Positions 46,350-55,681 of a DNA stretch of 64,000 nt are shown in pieces. How positions within the stretch are numbered: position 1 is the stretch's first letter; each line of letters opens with the position of its first letter. The notes below the pieces were generated by a model. It saw nothing but the letters and a program-made list of their open reading frames with translations. It had not been told where the DNA came from and did no database searches. The stretch is from Polynucleobacter sp. es-MAR-4 (GTDB lineage Bacteria; Pseudomonadota; Gammaproteobacteria; Burkholderiales; Burkholderiaceae): contig NZ_JACVPF010000001.1 in NCBI RefSeq assembly GCF_018882055.1, forward strand, positions 682,001 through 746,000. The letters are read 5' to 3'. A program made the position numbers and the translations under genes.

Positions 46350-47360
46350 TTATTTTGTCTCCGCCACAAAAGCTTGAGCAATACGCTCTACCATGCGATT
46401 TTTTGCTGCCTCATATGCGCGGTCAAGCGCAAAACCAAATGCAAAGCGATCTGCTGAGCCATGACTCTTAATCACGCAACCACGCAAACCTAAGAGTACA
46501 GCACCGTTATAACGACGATGATCCACGCGCTTGCGTACACGCAACAATGGCACCATGGCACAGACCGCCATTAACTTGGTAAGCCACGATCGATTAAATT
46601 CTTCTTTGATTAAGCCGCTCATCATCTTCGCCAAGCCTTCGCTTGCTTTGAGAACAACGTTACCAACAAAACCATCGCACACCACGATATCCGTAGTGCC
46701 CTTAAAAATATCATTGCCTTCGACGTTGCCGTAAAAGTTTAAATTTGTTTGACGCAGCAACTCACTCGTCTGCTTCACCACTTCATTTCCCTTAATCACT
46801 TCTTCACCAATATTGAGAAGACCGATTGAAGGGTTTTGCGTACCATCCACCACTTGAACCATTACGTTAGCCATTTGCGCAAACTGCACCAAATGCATAG
46901 GCTCGCAATCCGCATTCGCACCGAGATCCAGCATGGTGGTACCGCGGCCCTTTTCATTGGGGATCGCAGTAGCAATCGCAGGGCGATCAACACCCTCAAG
47001 GGTTTTGAGAATGTATCGAGATATAGCCATTAAGGCACCCGTGTTACCAGAGGAAATAATTGCGTCAGCTACGCCTTCCTTAACTTGCTCAATAGCAACG
47101 CGCATGGAGGAATCTTTTTTACGACGTAGTGCCACCTCAATGGGGTCATCCATCAAGACAACTTCACTGGCGGGAATAATTTGAATGCGCTCCATTGGCG
47201 CTTTTGGAAATTTACTCAAGGCTTGCTTGAGAACTTCCGGATTGCCAACTAAGGCAATCTTCACATCAGCATGTTTTTCGAGGAAATCGCAACAAGCGGG
47301 AACTGTAACAACTGCTCCGTGATCTCCGCCCATGGCATCGATAGCAAGAGTGACGCTCAT
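46350..47360 (-). CDS. plsX: Phosphate acyltransferase PlsX
   Basis: A 336-residue enzyme forming acyl-phosphate from acyl-ACP, linking fatty-acid and phospholipid synthesis. [11 protein letters not shown] at 5-15, [24 protein letters not shown] and [12 protein letters not shown] are diagnostic. It sits between rpmF and fabH in the classic yceD-rpmF-plsX-fab order. Confidence 0.97.
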   Translation of the reverse strand: MSVTLAIDAMGGDHGAVVTVPACCDFLEKHADVKIALVGNPEVLKQALSKFPKAPMERIQIIPASEVVLMDDPIEVALRRKKDSSMRVAIEQVKEGVADAIISSGNTGALMAISRYILKTLEGVDRPAIATAIPNEKGRGTTMLDLGANADCEPMHLVQFAQMANVMVQVVDGTQNPSIGLLNIGEEVIKGNEVVKQTSELLRQTNLNFYGNVEGNDIFKGTTDIVVCDGFVGNVVLKASEGLAKMMSGLIKEEFNRSWLTKLMAVCAMVPLLRVRKRVDHRRYNGAVLLGLRGCVIKSHGSADRFAFGFALDRAYEAAKNRMVERIAQAFVAETK

Positions 47361-47394
47361 AAAATTACGTATTGCTGCAAGTGGTTTTTTTCAA

Positions 47395-47424
47395 AGAAAA
47401 AAGCGGCTTTTATTGGAGCCGCTT
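47395..47424 (-). terminator. Terminator or attenuator between rpmF and plsX
   Basis: On the minus strand AAGCGGCT and AGCCGCTT form a perfect 8-bp stem with an 8-base loop, followed by TTTTCTTT. It lies 20 bases after the rpmF stop, so it may end abundant rpmF messages while letting a share read into the plsX-fab genes. Confidence 0.75.
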
Positions 47425-47444
47425 CTATCTTTTAGACTAAAGAA

Positions 47445-47624
47445 TTAGTCGTTTTTGGTTTTAACAACTTTACGACCACGGTAGTAGCCGTTTGGTGAAA
47501 TGTGGTGGCGCAAATGAGCCTCACCAGTTGTGGCTTCAACAGCCGTAGCAGGTGCGGTCAAAAAGTCGTGCGCACGGTGCATGCCACGTTTGGATGGGGA
47601 TTTTTTATTCTGTTGGACGGCCAT
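47445..47624 (-). CDS. rpmF: 50S ribosomal protein L32
   Basis: A 59-residue frame starting ATG at 47622-47624 and ending TAA at 47445-47447. It reads [20 protein letters not shown] at the start, then [18 protein letters not shown] and KTKND at the end. This is L32 of the type without zinc-binding cysteines. AGGAG precedes the ATG. It is flanked by yceD and plsX, its usual neighbours. Confidence 0.97.
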   Translation of the reverse strand: MAVQQNKKSPSKRGMHRAHDFLTAPATAVEATTGEAHLRHHISPNGYYRGRKVVKTKND

Positions 47625-47729
47625 ATTGAACTCCTAAGCAAGGCGACATTCTAGCATGTAAATTGAGCTAAATGCTTGATTAATTGATAAAACAGATTTG
47701 AAAAGCCACTCCCAATGCGAGTGGTCCAA

Positions 47730-48308
47730 TCAATTTTTCTTCATATTTTTCAATATGTTAAAGGGATTTTGGGGGTTTTCAGAGGCATCCGGAGCCTCCC
47801 CCGCCTCTCCAAATGAGGAGGCATGCGGTTGGCAAGCCCCCTCAGGGTGCTTTGGAATCAATGGCATAGACAAGAGAATTTCATCCTCAATCAAGCCCAA
47901 CAGATCAAAGTGCTGACTTGCCACCAAAGGCTCTTGCTGGTCGTCCTCTATAGGAAACGCATCCGCCTCCTCCTCCGTGGCCACCATGACGAATTGACTC
48001 TCCTGAGCCAAATCTAGGCCGCAATCCTTCAAACAGCTCTGACAGACCACGTGAATTCGTCCTTTTACCGCCAATTCTAGAATTTGCCGGGGCTCAGAAC
48101 CCGGAGAATCTGCAAAATGGGTCTTAATTTGCCAATGAAAGCCATCCCCCGGCTCAATACTGGAGGCCTCTTGAGCCAATCTTGGCAAGGCCGCAATCTC
48201 CAAAAAACCAGCGCCTTGATAGGATTGGGGGGCGCAAAAATCGATCCGGCTCAAAGCTTTAGGATCGGTGGATAGCTCAACTTGAGGTAAAACTTGATTA
48301 CGATTCAT
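47730..48308 (-). CDS. yceD: YceD family protein (DUF177, 23S rRNA accumulation)
   Basis: A 192-residue protein upstream of rpmF, the conserved position of yceD. The pair in VCQSCLKDCGL and the segment FVMVATEEEAD fit DUF177. In E. coli and plants the family affects 23S rRNA accumulation; the mechanism is unclear. The C-terminus is longer than usual, with an acidic/Pro-rich stretch (SSFGEAGEAPDASENPQNP) and a final Lys-rich NILKNMKKN. Confidence 0.88.
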   Translation of the reverse strand: MNRNQVLPQVELSTDPKALSRIDFCAPQSYQGAGFLEIAALPRLAQEASSIEPGDGFHWQIKTHFADSPGSEPRQILELAVKGRIHVVCQSCLKDCGLDLAQESQFVMVATEEEADAFPIEDDQQEPLVASQHFDLLGLIEDEILLSMPLIPKHPEGACQPHASSFGEAGEAPDASENPQNPFNILKNMKKN

Positions 48309-48351
48309 GACATCAGTCTAAATGAAGGCTTCAGCGAAAGTGCAAGTAGCA

Positions 48352-48945
48352 ATGAGTAATTCTGCAAAAAAACTAATTTTGGCATCCACCTCGATCTATC
48401 GTCGAGAGCTCTTAGAGCGCCTACGCATCCCTTTTGATGTCATCTCACCAAAGGTTGATGAAACTCCTCTTCCCGGCGAAAGCACCTTAGAGTTAGCCTT
48501 GCGCCTAGCAAAAGCTAAGGCCGCGGCAGTTGCAAAAGATCATCCCGAAGCCTGGGTTATTGGCTCTGATCAAGTGGCAGACCTCCATGGTGCAGCTATT
48601 GGTAAGCCAGGGAACTTTGAGCGCGCAATGGCGCAACTACAACTCATGCGCGGTGCGACAGTGATTTTTCAATCTGCTCTGTGCCTCATGAAAGGTGATG
48701 CAGAAACAACTGTCAATGTTCCTACTGAAGTTACCTTTCGCATGCTATCGGATGATGTTCTAGAGGCATACCTCCATGCCGAAGAGCCCTACGACTGCGC
48801 TGGTAGCGCCAAATCTGAAGGCTTAGGAATCTCACTCTTGGAATCCATTAAGAGCAATGATCCCACTGCATTAATTGGCCTGCCATTGATAGTGCTGAGC
48901 GGCCTCTTGCGCGAAGCTGGCTTTGTTATTCCAGCCAAGAAATGA
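48352..48945 (+). CDS. Maf-like nucleoside triphosphate pyrophosphatase, YceF type
   Basis: A 197-residue house-cleaning pyrophosphatase. LILASTSIYRRELLERLRIPFD, PKVDETPLPGE, WVIGSDQVADL and CAGSAKSEGLGISLLE match the YceF subgroup, which in E. coli prefers 7-methyl-GTP. The ATG at 48352 puts the motif at the usual N-terminus; an in-frame ATG at 48322 would add ten residues. It is divergent from yceD, as in many proteobacteria. Confidence 0.92.
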   Translation: MSNSAKKLILASTSIYRRELLERLRIPFDVISPKVDETPLPGESTLELALRLAKAKAAAVAKDHPEAWVIGSDQVADLHGAAIGKPGNFERAMAQLQLMRGATVIFQSALCLMKGDAETTVNVPTEVTFRMLSDDVLEAYLHAEEPYDCAGSAKSEGLGISLLESIKSNDPTALIGLPLIVLSGLLREAGFVIPAKK

Positions 48946-48970
48946 AAAAACAAAAAACGAAACTAAATAA

Positions 48971-49744
48971 ATGAGCTCAACCTTAGGCACCCTCTTTCTA
49001 ATTCCCAATACTTTGGGCGATGATTCTCGTGCTGAACAGTTACCTTGGGTATTGCCAAGTGAAACTATTGCTCGAACTGCCAGGCTGGTTCATTGGATTG
49101 TTGAGGATGCAAAAACAGCTCGTGCTTTTTTAAAAGCGGTCGATAGCGTTTCACCTTTAGCCTGCACTATTCAAGAAATGCAAATGAGTGAGTGGCGCGG
49201 TGTTGCTCGTAATGCCAAGTATGGCGATGCCGTTAAACCAATGGATTTACTCAAACCACTCATTGCAGGGAAAGATATGGGCCTCATGTCAGAGGCAGGC
49301 GTTCCTGGTGTTGCAGATCCCGGTGCGGAGCTCGTGCTAGCAGCGCATAAGCTAGGCGCTAAAGTAAAACCAATGGTTGGTCCAAGCTCTATTTTATTAG
49401 GTCTGATGGCCAGTGGTTTAAATGGCCAGCGCTTTGCGTTTCAGGGTTATGTTCCACATGATGCGCAAGACCGCATCGCACGACTTAAGCAGCTGGAAGC
49501 CGAATCTAGAAAATTACAGCAGACGCAAATTTGGATTGAGACGCCATATCGCAATACTGCAATGCTAATGGCCTGCCTTAATGCACTATCACCACAATCA
49601 CTCCTGTGTCTTGGTATGGACCTCAGCCTCCCAAGCGAAACCATCACCACACTCTCGATTGCAGACTGGCGTAAGCGCTTCCCAAATGAAACTGCCTGCG
49701 CCTCACTACAAAACAGGCCAGCAGTATTTCTATTGCTGGCCTAG
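48971..49744 (+). CDS. RsmI-like SAM-dependent methyltransferase
   Basis: A 257-residue tetrapyrrole-methylase-fold protein: GTLFLIPNTLGDD at the start, GLMSEAGVPGVADPGAELVLAAH (SAM site) and VGPSSILLGLMASGLNGQRFAFQGYVP. These resemble RsmI, the 2'-O-methylase of C1402 of 16S rRNA, but the start LIPNTLGD and the divergent C-terminal third mark a separate paralogue group found in many betaproteobacteria. Its target is not known to me. It follows the Maf gene by 25 bases and converges with sppA. Confidence 0.85.
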   Translation: MSSTLGTLFLIPNTLGDDSRAEQLPWVLPSETIARTARLVHWIVEDAKTARAFLKAVDSVSPLACTIQEMQMSEWRGVARNAKYGDAVKPMDLLKPLIAGKDMGLMSEAGVPGVADPGAELVLAAHKLGAKVKPMVGPSSILLGLMASGLNGQRFAFQGYVPHDAQDRIARLKQLEAESRKLQQTQIWIETPYRNTAMLMACLNALSPQSLLCLGMDLSLPSETITTLSIADWRKRFPNETACASLQNRPAVFLLLA

Positions 49745-49775
49745 GTTTTTACTAACTTGTTGATCTATCGTTTTT

Positions 49776-50735
49776 TTACTTTAGATCGGGAGTCTTAATT
49801 AAAGTCTTGCCGGCTGCAGCGCCAACCTCTGCACCAAAACGTTTAGCAACACGTTCAGCAAAATTCTCTCTCATGGTGTAGTCCAAAATATCTGGTGCTT
49901 TAAAGATATCGCGCGCTACAGTCTCCACCGTTCCATAGCCATCCACCAAACCAATTTTGATTGCTTGTTCGCCATTCCAAACACGGCCTGAGAACATCTC
50001 TGGAGTTTCTTTTAGGCGATCGCCACGACCTGCCTTCACCACTGCTATAAATTGCTGGTGAATCTCATCGATCATGGTTTTAATCATTTCCACTTGTTGT
50101 GGATTTTCTTTGGAGAACGGATCCATCATTCCCTTATTCGAGCCAGCAGTAATCATGCGACGAGTTACACCTAACTTGTCCATCAAGCCAGTGAAACCAA
50201 AGCCCTCCATGATCACGCCAATAGATCCCACTAAGCTAGCCTTATCAACCAAAATCTGATCACCAGCAACAGCAACGTAGTAACCACCTGAAGCGCAGAT
50301 ATCTTCCACAACAACATAAAACGGCTTGCTTGGATAGAGTTTACGTAGACGATGGATTTCATCATTCATCATCCCAGCCTGAACTGGGGAGCCACCAGGA
50401 CTATTGATGCGCAAGACCACACCAGCACTATTTTCATTTTCAAATGCTGCGTTTAACGATGAATTAATATCCAAAGCATTGGCCATTGAGCTTGAAGAAA
50501 TTTCCCCCTCTATTGTGACTAAGGCAGTGTGCTTCTCCATGCCCATGCCGCGCCCTGGCAGATGAAAATCAAATACTGCCAACACTATGCCAATAAAGAC
50601 GATCAGAGTGAGGATACGAAATACCGCTTTCCAGCGACGCGCCTTGCGAGTCTCTTTTAAATTCTCTAGCAATAAATGCTCAAGGGCTTGACGCTCCCAA
50701 TTTTGAGTGGCGTTCTCGGATTGATTGTGATCCAT
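49776..50735 (-). CDS. sppA: Signal peptide peptidase SppA, S49 family, short form
   Basis: A 319-residue membrane-anchored protease digesting leftover signal peptides. One membrane segment lies at about 43-62 (ILTLIVFIGIVLAVF). The S49 core has INSPGGSPVQAGMM, the catalytic Ser in DICASGGYYVAVAGD, and the Lys in VDKASLVGSIGV. Length is that of the half-size form rather than the duplicated E. coli enzyme. It lies between the HAD gene and the convergent RsmI-like gene. Confidence 0.95.
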   Translation of the reverse strand: MDHNQSENATQNWERQALEHLLLENLKETRKARRWKAVFRILTLIVFIGIVLAVFDFHLPGRGMGMEKHTALVTIEGEISSSSMANALDINSSLNAAFENENSAGVVLRINSPGGSPVQAGMMNDEIHRLRKLYPSKPFYVVVEDICASGGYYVAVAGDQILVDKASLVGSIGVIMEGFGFTGLMDKLGVTRRMITAGSNKGMMDPFSKENPQQVEMIKTMIDEIHQQFIAVVKAGRGDRLKETPEMFSGRVWNGEQAIKIGLVDGYGTVETVARDIFKAPDILDYTMRENFAERVAKRFGAEVGAAAGKTLIKTPDLK

Positions 50736-50757
50736 CTTTTTAATCCTTAGTTACTGG

Positions 50758-51444
50758 CTAGTTTTTAACAGTGAGATTGTCGCTAAGCCATTGACTTAGC
50801 TGTGAAACATCATCGACATGAATCAGTGATGGCGCTTCTTTTAAAGTGCTCGGAGGATGTGCGCCATACGTTACCGCCACCGCATCAACACCAGCATTTG
50901 CCGCCATATCTAAATCATGGGTGGTGTCCCCAATCATGAGCATACGACGCATGGGTACTTGCATGACATCCGAAAGCTCTAAGAGCATCCCAGGATGAGG
51001 TTTGGAAAAGGATTCGTCCGCAGTGCGTGTCTCATGGAACATCTGCTCAAGCTGATGATGTTTTAAAGATCGATCCAATCCAACGCGAGATTTACCTGTG
51101 GCAACACCCAATAGGTAACCATCCTCACGCAAGCTGTGTAGTAACTCACGAATACCTGGAAATAAATCTAGCTCGTGATCTTTAGCAAGGTAGTGATAAC
51201 GAAAGCGCTCAGTCAGTTTTGGGAAATGTGCCGGCTCAATCCATGGCACTGCCCTTCTGAGCGAGTCCTGAATCCCCAAGCCAATAACCGAGCTTGCCAA
51301 AGTGTCATCCGGCTCTTTAAAGCCTAAATCACGGCAAGCCTGCTGAATGCAATTTACGATCGTCGGCGTGGAGTCCATGATGGTTCCATCCCAATCCCAC
51401 ACAATCAGGTCGTAACGTCTATCGGGTTTTTCTTCTTTAATCAT
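50758..51444 (-). CDS. HAD-superfamily phosphatase, phosphoglycolate-phosphatase-like
   Basis: A 228-residue HAD hydrolase with motif I VWDWDGTIMDS (nucleophile Asp), motif II TGKSRVGLD and motif III/IV KPHPGMLLELS...MLMIGDTTHDLDMAANAG. The cap domain lies at about 25-95. Motif I reads DWDGT, not the common DFDGT. It follows rluC, and rluC-HAD-sppA is a usual betaproteobacterial order. The ATG at 51444 is chosen because an upstream one at 51489 overlaps rluC. The substrate is not certain. Confidence 0.9.
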   Translation of the reverse strand: MIKEEKPDRRYDLIVWDWDGTIMDSTPTIVNCIQQACRDLGFKEPDDTLASSVIGLGIQDSLRRAVPWIEPAHFPKLTERFRYHYLAKDHELDLFPGIRELLHSLREDGYLLGVATGKSRVGLDRSLKHHQLEQMFHETRTADESFSKPHPGMLLELSDVMQVPMRRMLMIGDTTHDLDMAANAGVDAVAVTYGAHPPSTLKEAPSLIHVDDVSQLSQWLSDNLTVKN

Positions 51445-51463
51445 TCTCAGCAGTGTGAACCAC

Positions 51464-52486
51464 TTAGCTTTTTTCTGCAGGCACTTCAAAAGTTTTCATC
51501 ATTGCCGTAAATTCAGCGGGCAGCGGTGATTCAATGCGCATTTTCTCGCCAGTACGTGGATGAGTAAATCCAGCTAAATGGGCATGCAAATATAGGCGCT
51601 TAGATTTCACGATCTTGTCCTGATCCTCAAAGCCATATTTATCGTCACCCAAAATCGAGTGACCCAATTTTTGGAGATGTACCCGGATTTGATGGGTGCG
51701 TCCTGTTTTTAACTGGGCTTCAGCCAGGGTGATAGCTACCTCTCCACGCTTCATCAATTTAGTGACACGCAAGGCGGTATGGCTTGGCAAACCATCTGGG
51801 TCAACCCGAACGCGACGCTCGCCATTAGCCAATAGGTATTTATGTAGCGCAAACTTCAACTGCATCGTCCCCGCGCCTTGAGCAATCTCCCCATGGGCCA
51901 ACAAGTAATAACGCTTATCTGTTTGCCCTTCGCGGATCTGACGATGTAACTCCACCAAAGCACTGCGCTTTTTAGCCAAGAGCAATACGCCAGAAGTATC
52001 ACGATCTAAGCGATGGACCAATTCCAAGAATTTGAGCTCCGGGCGTGTGATTCGTAAAGTCTCAATAACGCCTAGAGCAATGCCTGAACCTCCATGAACT
52101 GCTAGACCTGCAGGCTTATTCACTATTAATAAGGCGTCATCTTCAAACAAAATCGGCATTTTGTCGGAATAACCCTGCGCCCGAGACTTGGTTTGGGCGG
52201 TATTCACTGCTGCCATTTGAGCGGGTTCCGCAATCCGAACTGGGGGGACCCTGACCACGTCGCCCTCAACCAAGCGTGTAGTCGGCTCAGCTCGTTTCTT
52301 GTTTACTCGAACTTCGCCAGAACGAATAATTCGATAAACGTGACTTTTGGGAACCCCTTTAGCCCAACGCAACAGGTAGTTATCCAGACGCTGGCCAGCC
52401 TCTTCTGGACCAATGGTCTGGAGATGAACGGCAGCTGGAGCGGCGGTTTTTGCCTGTAAAGGCTTGGAAATGGGTTCGGATTTCAT
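51464..52486 (-). CDS. rluC: 23S rRNA pseudouridine synthase RluC
   Basis: A 340-residue pseudouridine synthase with an N-terminal S4 RNA-binding domain (EAGQRLDNYLLRWAKGVPKSHVYRIIRSGEVRVNKKR) and the RluA-type core with catalytic Asp in HRLDRDTSGVLLLAK. It ends with LYLHAHLAGFTHPRTGEKM. RluC modifies three uridines of 23S rRNA in E. coli; the assignment here rests on the S4 domain and on its divergent place next to rne, as in E. coli. Confidence 0.94.
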   Translation of the reverse strand: MKSEPISKPLQAKTAAPAAVHLQTIGPEEAGQRLDNYLLRWAKGVPKSHVYRIIRSGEVRVNKKRAEPTTRLVEGDVVRVPPVRIAEPAQMAAVNTAQTKSRAQGYSDKMPILFEDDALLIVNKPAGLAVHGGSGIALGVIETLRITRPELKFLELVHRLDRDTSGVLLLAKKRSALVELHRQIREGQTDKRYYLLAHGEIAQGAGTMQLKFALHKYLLANGERRVRVDPDGLPSHTALRVTKLMKRGEVAITLAEAQLKTGRTHQIRVHLQKLGHSILGDDKYGFEDQDKIVKSKRLYLHAHLAGFTHPRTGEKMRIESPLPAEFTAMMKTFEVPAEKS

Positions 52487-52938
52487 GATTTATCTCTCTT
52501 GTCACCTCGACAGGGGTCGACAAGGGACTCAACAATACCCCATTGTCCTTCAACTTGTGCCGTATAATCAACGCTCTAGCCAATTTATTGGCCCGAGATT
52601 AACCTGATTCAGGTTTGGAGCTTGGAGTCGCCCTTAATAGACTCCCGGGGTTGCCCCTCCCCCGTTGTAATGAGGCGCAGGGTTGGTGTGCCGTATGCCG
52701 CGACCCGCGATTAGAAGACAGTTTTCAGGCGCGCGCCTGCATTGATGACCTAAAGGAGGTCTCTGCGGCGATCGTCAAGTGTGGCACCGGTTTAACAACA
52801 TTGAACTTGGTGTACTAGGCAGTAAGTGCCTGGATTTGCTTGATCCACACTCCAAAGCCGCCAATGGGCTATGCCCAAGCGGTATCTAACTTGTCCCTAA
52901 CGCAGCGCGCAGCGACACACTCCCAATAGGAGAGTGTT
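52487..52938 (+). promoter_or_regulatory. Long structured 5' leader of rne
   Basis: These 452 bases hold no convincing gene. A TATAAT at 52562-52567 marks a likely rne promoter. Downstream are several hairpins: AACCTGA/TCAGGTT at 52599-52613, GGAGTC/GACTCC (52624-52645), GGGG/CCCC (52647-52657), the palindrome CAGGCGCGCGCCTG (52726-52739), GACCT/AGGTC (52747-52761), and a nested stem CCGC...TGGGC-TAT-GCCCA...GCGG (52858-52882), then a hairpin over the ribosome site. A leader this long and structured fits autoregulation of rne by its own product, as known for the E. coli rne leader; sequence similarity to that element is not evident. Confidence 0.6.
52917..52937 (+). promoter_or_regulatory. 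Hairpin that sequesters the rne ribosome-binding site
   Basis: ACACTC (52917-52922) pairs with GAGTGT (52932-52937), continued by CC/GG inside with one bulged A and a loop of AATA. The Shine-Dalgarno GGAG (52929-52932) is fully within the 3' strand, one base before the ATG-proximal end. Translation of rne would need this hairpin to open. Confidence 0.6.
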
Positions 52939-55599
52939 ATGAAACGCATGTTATTTAATGCAACTCAACAAGAAGAGTTGCGAGTTGCCATCGTCGATGG
53001 TCAAAAACTCATCGATATCGATATCGAAGCTGCCGGTCGTGAACAACGCAAAGGCAACATTTACAAAGGTGTTATTACCCGCATTGAGCCTTCGCTCGAA
53101 GCTTGCTTTGTAAATTACGGCGAAGAGCGCCATGGCTTCCTGCCATTTAAAGAAGTTGCCCGCACCTACTTTAAGGAGGGTATCGATGTTCGCAATGCCT
53201 CTATTAAAGATGCTTTACGCGAAGGCCAAGAAATCATTGTTCAAGTAGAAAAAGAAGAGCGCGGCCAAAAAGGCGCCGCTCTCACCTCTTTCATCTCTTT
53301 AGCAGGTCGTTATTTGGTATTAATGCCTAATAACCCACGTGGAGGCGGCGTTTCTCGTCGTATTGAAGGCGAAGACCGTCAAGAACTCCGCGAAGCTATG
53401 TCTCAATTACACGTACCGGATGGCATGAGCATCATTGCTCGCACAGCTGGTATTGGCCGTGACGCCACAGAACTGCAATGGGACTTAAGTTACCTCATGC
53501 AATTGTGGACAGCGATTGATGAAGCCGCTAAAGGCAATTCAGCACCGCTATTGATCTACCTCGAGTCAAGTCTAGTCATTCGTGCAATCCGCGATTACTT
53601 CCAACCAGATATCGGCGAGATTCTCATCGATACGGATGACATCTACGAGCAAGCTGCAGCCTTTATGTCTGTAGTAATGCCAGATAACCTTCCGAGAGTG
53701 AAGCGCTACCAAGACGATGTTCCATTGTTCTCACGCTTCCAAATTGAGCATCAAATTGAAACTGCTTACTCACGCACCGTGCCATTGCCTTCAGGCGGCG
53801 CGATTGTGATTGACCACACTGAAGCCTTGGTTTCAGTTGACGTTAACTCTGCACGCGCAACCCGCGGCTCCGATATTGAAGAGACCGCAACCCGCACCAA
53901 CTTAGAGGCTGCCGATGAAATCGCCCGTCAAGCACGTTTACGTGACTTGGGTGGCTTGATCGTGATCGACTTCATTGATATGGAATCGAGCAAGGCTCAA
54001 AAGGATGTTGAGAATCGCTTACGCGATGCTCTACGCCATGACCGTGCTCGCGTTCAAATGGGTAAGATCTCCAAGTTTGGTTTAATGGAAATGTCACGCC
54101 AGCGTTTACGCCCTGCCCTCTCTGAAGGCAGCCACGTAACCTGCCCGCGTTGTAACGGCACAGGCCATATCCGCGATACCGAATCTTCTGCATTGCAAGT
54201 CTTGCGCATCATCCAAGAAGAGGCAATGAAAGAAAATACTGCCGCCATTCATTCACAAGTTCCAGTCGAAGTGGCTGCATTCTTGCTCAATGAGAAGCGC
54301 GCTGAAGTTATCAAGATTGAGACACGTTTCAAAGTTAACGTCTTGATGATTCCAAATAAGCATTTAGAAACCCCGCATTACAAGCTTGAGCGTTTGCGTC
54401 ATGATGATCCACGTCTTGATGATCAAAAAGCGAGTTATGTGATGGCTGAAGAAGCTGCTGCTGAGCTCGAGACCGATACTGCAGTAAGTCGCAAAGATGC
54501 TGACGTTAAAGTTCGTCCTGAAGCTGCTGTAAAAGGCATTACACCAAATGCACCAGCACCAGTAAGTCAGCCGCGTCCTGCGCGTACTGAAAAAGCGAAT
54601 ACTGAAACTGCTAGCTCCGGTGGATTCTTCGGATTCATTAAGAGCTTATTCTCTTCATCACCTGCACCAGAAGTAAAGCCCGCTCCAAGTGCGCCACGTG
54701 GCCGCAATCAAAACAATCGTAACGGCAACAACCGCAATCGCGGTCGTCGTGGCGAACGAAATGATCGTGGCGAGCGCTCAGCTGAAGGTGCAGCAAGTGC
54801 CGAAGGTACAAATGCTCCACGCGAAGCTGGTTCAGGCAGAGGTCGTCAAGATGGTCGCAACCGCAACGGTAATAACGGCAATCGCAACCAGAACAATCAA
54901 AATCCAAAGACAGAAAACCCAGCTGCGGTAACTCCAGCGACTGAGGCTGCTCCCGGCACTGATACAGCACCAAGTGCGGATGGTGAAGAGCGTCGTGGTC
55001 GTGGTCGTAACCGTCGCGGTCGTGGTCGTGGTCAACGTGGTGAGCGCACTGAATCCAGCGGTGATGCAGCGATTGCTTCTGTTGTTGCAATAGCAACCTC
55101 ATTCTCAGGCCCACCAGTAGGAATGGCTGGAGCATCTGCTTCCATGCCGATTCAGAACCTTGCTCAAAGCTTTGGAAATACAGTTGCGCCAGCAGCTTCG
55201 AATGAAGTGAAAGAGCGTGCGCCACGTACTCCTAGAGAGCCAAGAGAGCAACGTGCGCCACGTCAAAGCAATCGTTCCGATAACGCTGCTGCTGCACCTG
55301 CCCCACAGGTAGCGCTTGCAACAGTAAGTGCTTCTGCGATTGAGGTAATTGCTAAGCCAGTGCCCGAGCTCCCAAAGGTTGCCTTCCAGGCACTCGAAGA
55401 GACGCCGTTGCATAGCGTAGTTCAGTCTGCTGGCATGGTCTGGGTTGCAACAGACTCCAGCAAGCATGCGCAAGCGCAATCTCAAATTCAGGCTGAGCCA
55501 GAAGTTGTGTCCTTGGGTCGCGCACCTAAGGCACCTGTTAGCCTGCAAAACGGTCCAATGGTTTTAGTTGAAACCGGCGGCCAAGAAAAAACGGTTTAA
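52939..55599 (+). CDS. rne: Ribonuclease E
   Basis: An 886-residue endoribonuclease, core of the mRNA degradosome and of rRNA/tRNA processing. The N-terminal half has the S1 domain ([23 protein letters not shown]), the DNase I-like site ([23 protein letters not shown]) and the Zn-link CPRC at 402-405. From about residue 500 it turns into a low-complexity scaffold: an amphipathic [13 protein letters not shown] stretch, which may bind the membrane as segment A does in E. coli, then RG/RN-rich stretches for RNA binding and an Ala/Pro-rich tail ending [14 protein letters not shown]. Confidence 0.97.
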   Translation: MKRMLFNATQQEELRVAIVDGQKLIDIDIEAAGREQRKGNIYKGVITRIEPSLEACFVNYGEERHGFLPFKEVARTYFKEGIDVRNASIKDALREGQEIIVQVEKEERGQKGAALTSFISLAGRYLVLMPNNPRGGGVSRRIEGEDRQELREAMSQLHVPDGMSIIARTAGIGRDATELQWDLSYLMQLWTAIDEAAKGNSAPLLIYLESSLVIRAIRDYFQPDIGEILIDTDDIYEQAAAFMSVVMPDNLPRVKRYQDDVPLFSRFQIEHQIETAYSRTVPLPSGGAIVIDHTEALVSVDVNSARATRGSDIEETATRTNLEAADEIARQARLRDLGGLIVIDFIDMESSKAQKDVENRLRDALRHDRARVQMGKISKFGLMEMSRQRLRPALSEGSHVTCPRCNGTGHIRDTESSALQVLRIIQEEAMKENTAAIHSQVPVEVAAFLLNEKRAEVIKIETRFKVNVLMIPNKHLETPHYKLERLRHDDPRLDDQKASYVMAEEAAAELETDTAVSRKDADVKVRPEAAVKGITPNAPAPVSQPRPARTEKANTETASSGGFFGFIKSLFSSSPAPEVKPAPSAPRGRNQNNRNGNNRNRGRRGERNDRGERSAEGAASAEGTNAPREAGSGRGRQDGRNRNGNNGNRNQNNQNPKTENPAAVTPATEAAPGTDTAPSADGEERRGRGRNRRGRGRGQRGERTESSGDAAIASVVAIATSFSGPPVGMAGASASMPIQNLAQSFGNTVAPAASNEVKERAPRTPREPREQRAPRQSNRSDNAAAAPAPQVALATVSASAIEVIAKPVPELPKVAFQALEETPLHSVVQSAGMVWVATDSSKHAQAQSQIQAEPEVVSLGRAPKAPVSLQNGPMVLVETGGQEKTV
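54988..55044 (+). repeat. GGTCGT-type microrepeat encoding an RG-rich stretch
   Basis: Repeated CGTGGT/GGTCGT hexamers encode [19 protein letters not shown] in RNase E. Such low-complexity DNA can change length between strains without frameshift. Confidence 0.8.
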
Positions 55600-55681
55600 T
55601 CCAATTTCTCCAGACTGCTATTTATCCCACAAGGATATTTGGCAGTTTGGCAGAAACACCGTTTCACAGCCATAATTAGAC

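Noticed and set aside
52615..52818. 67-codon frame in the rne leader
   Set aside because: It passes through the structured region, lacks a ribosome site and has no recognisable domain; RNA structure explains the segment better.
54638..55548. Long open frames antisense to rne (195 and 147 codons)
   Set aside because: They arise from the biased Ala/Arg/Gly codons of the low-complexity RNase E tail, are rich in His, Leu and Cys, and have no ribosome site.
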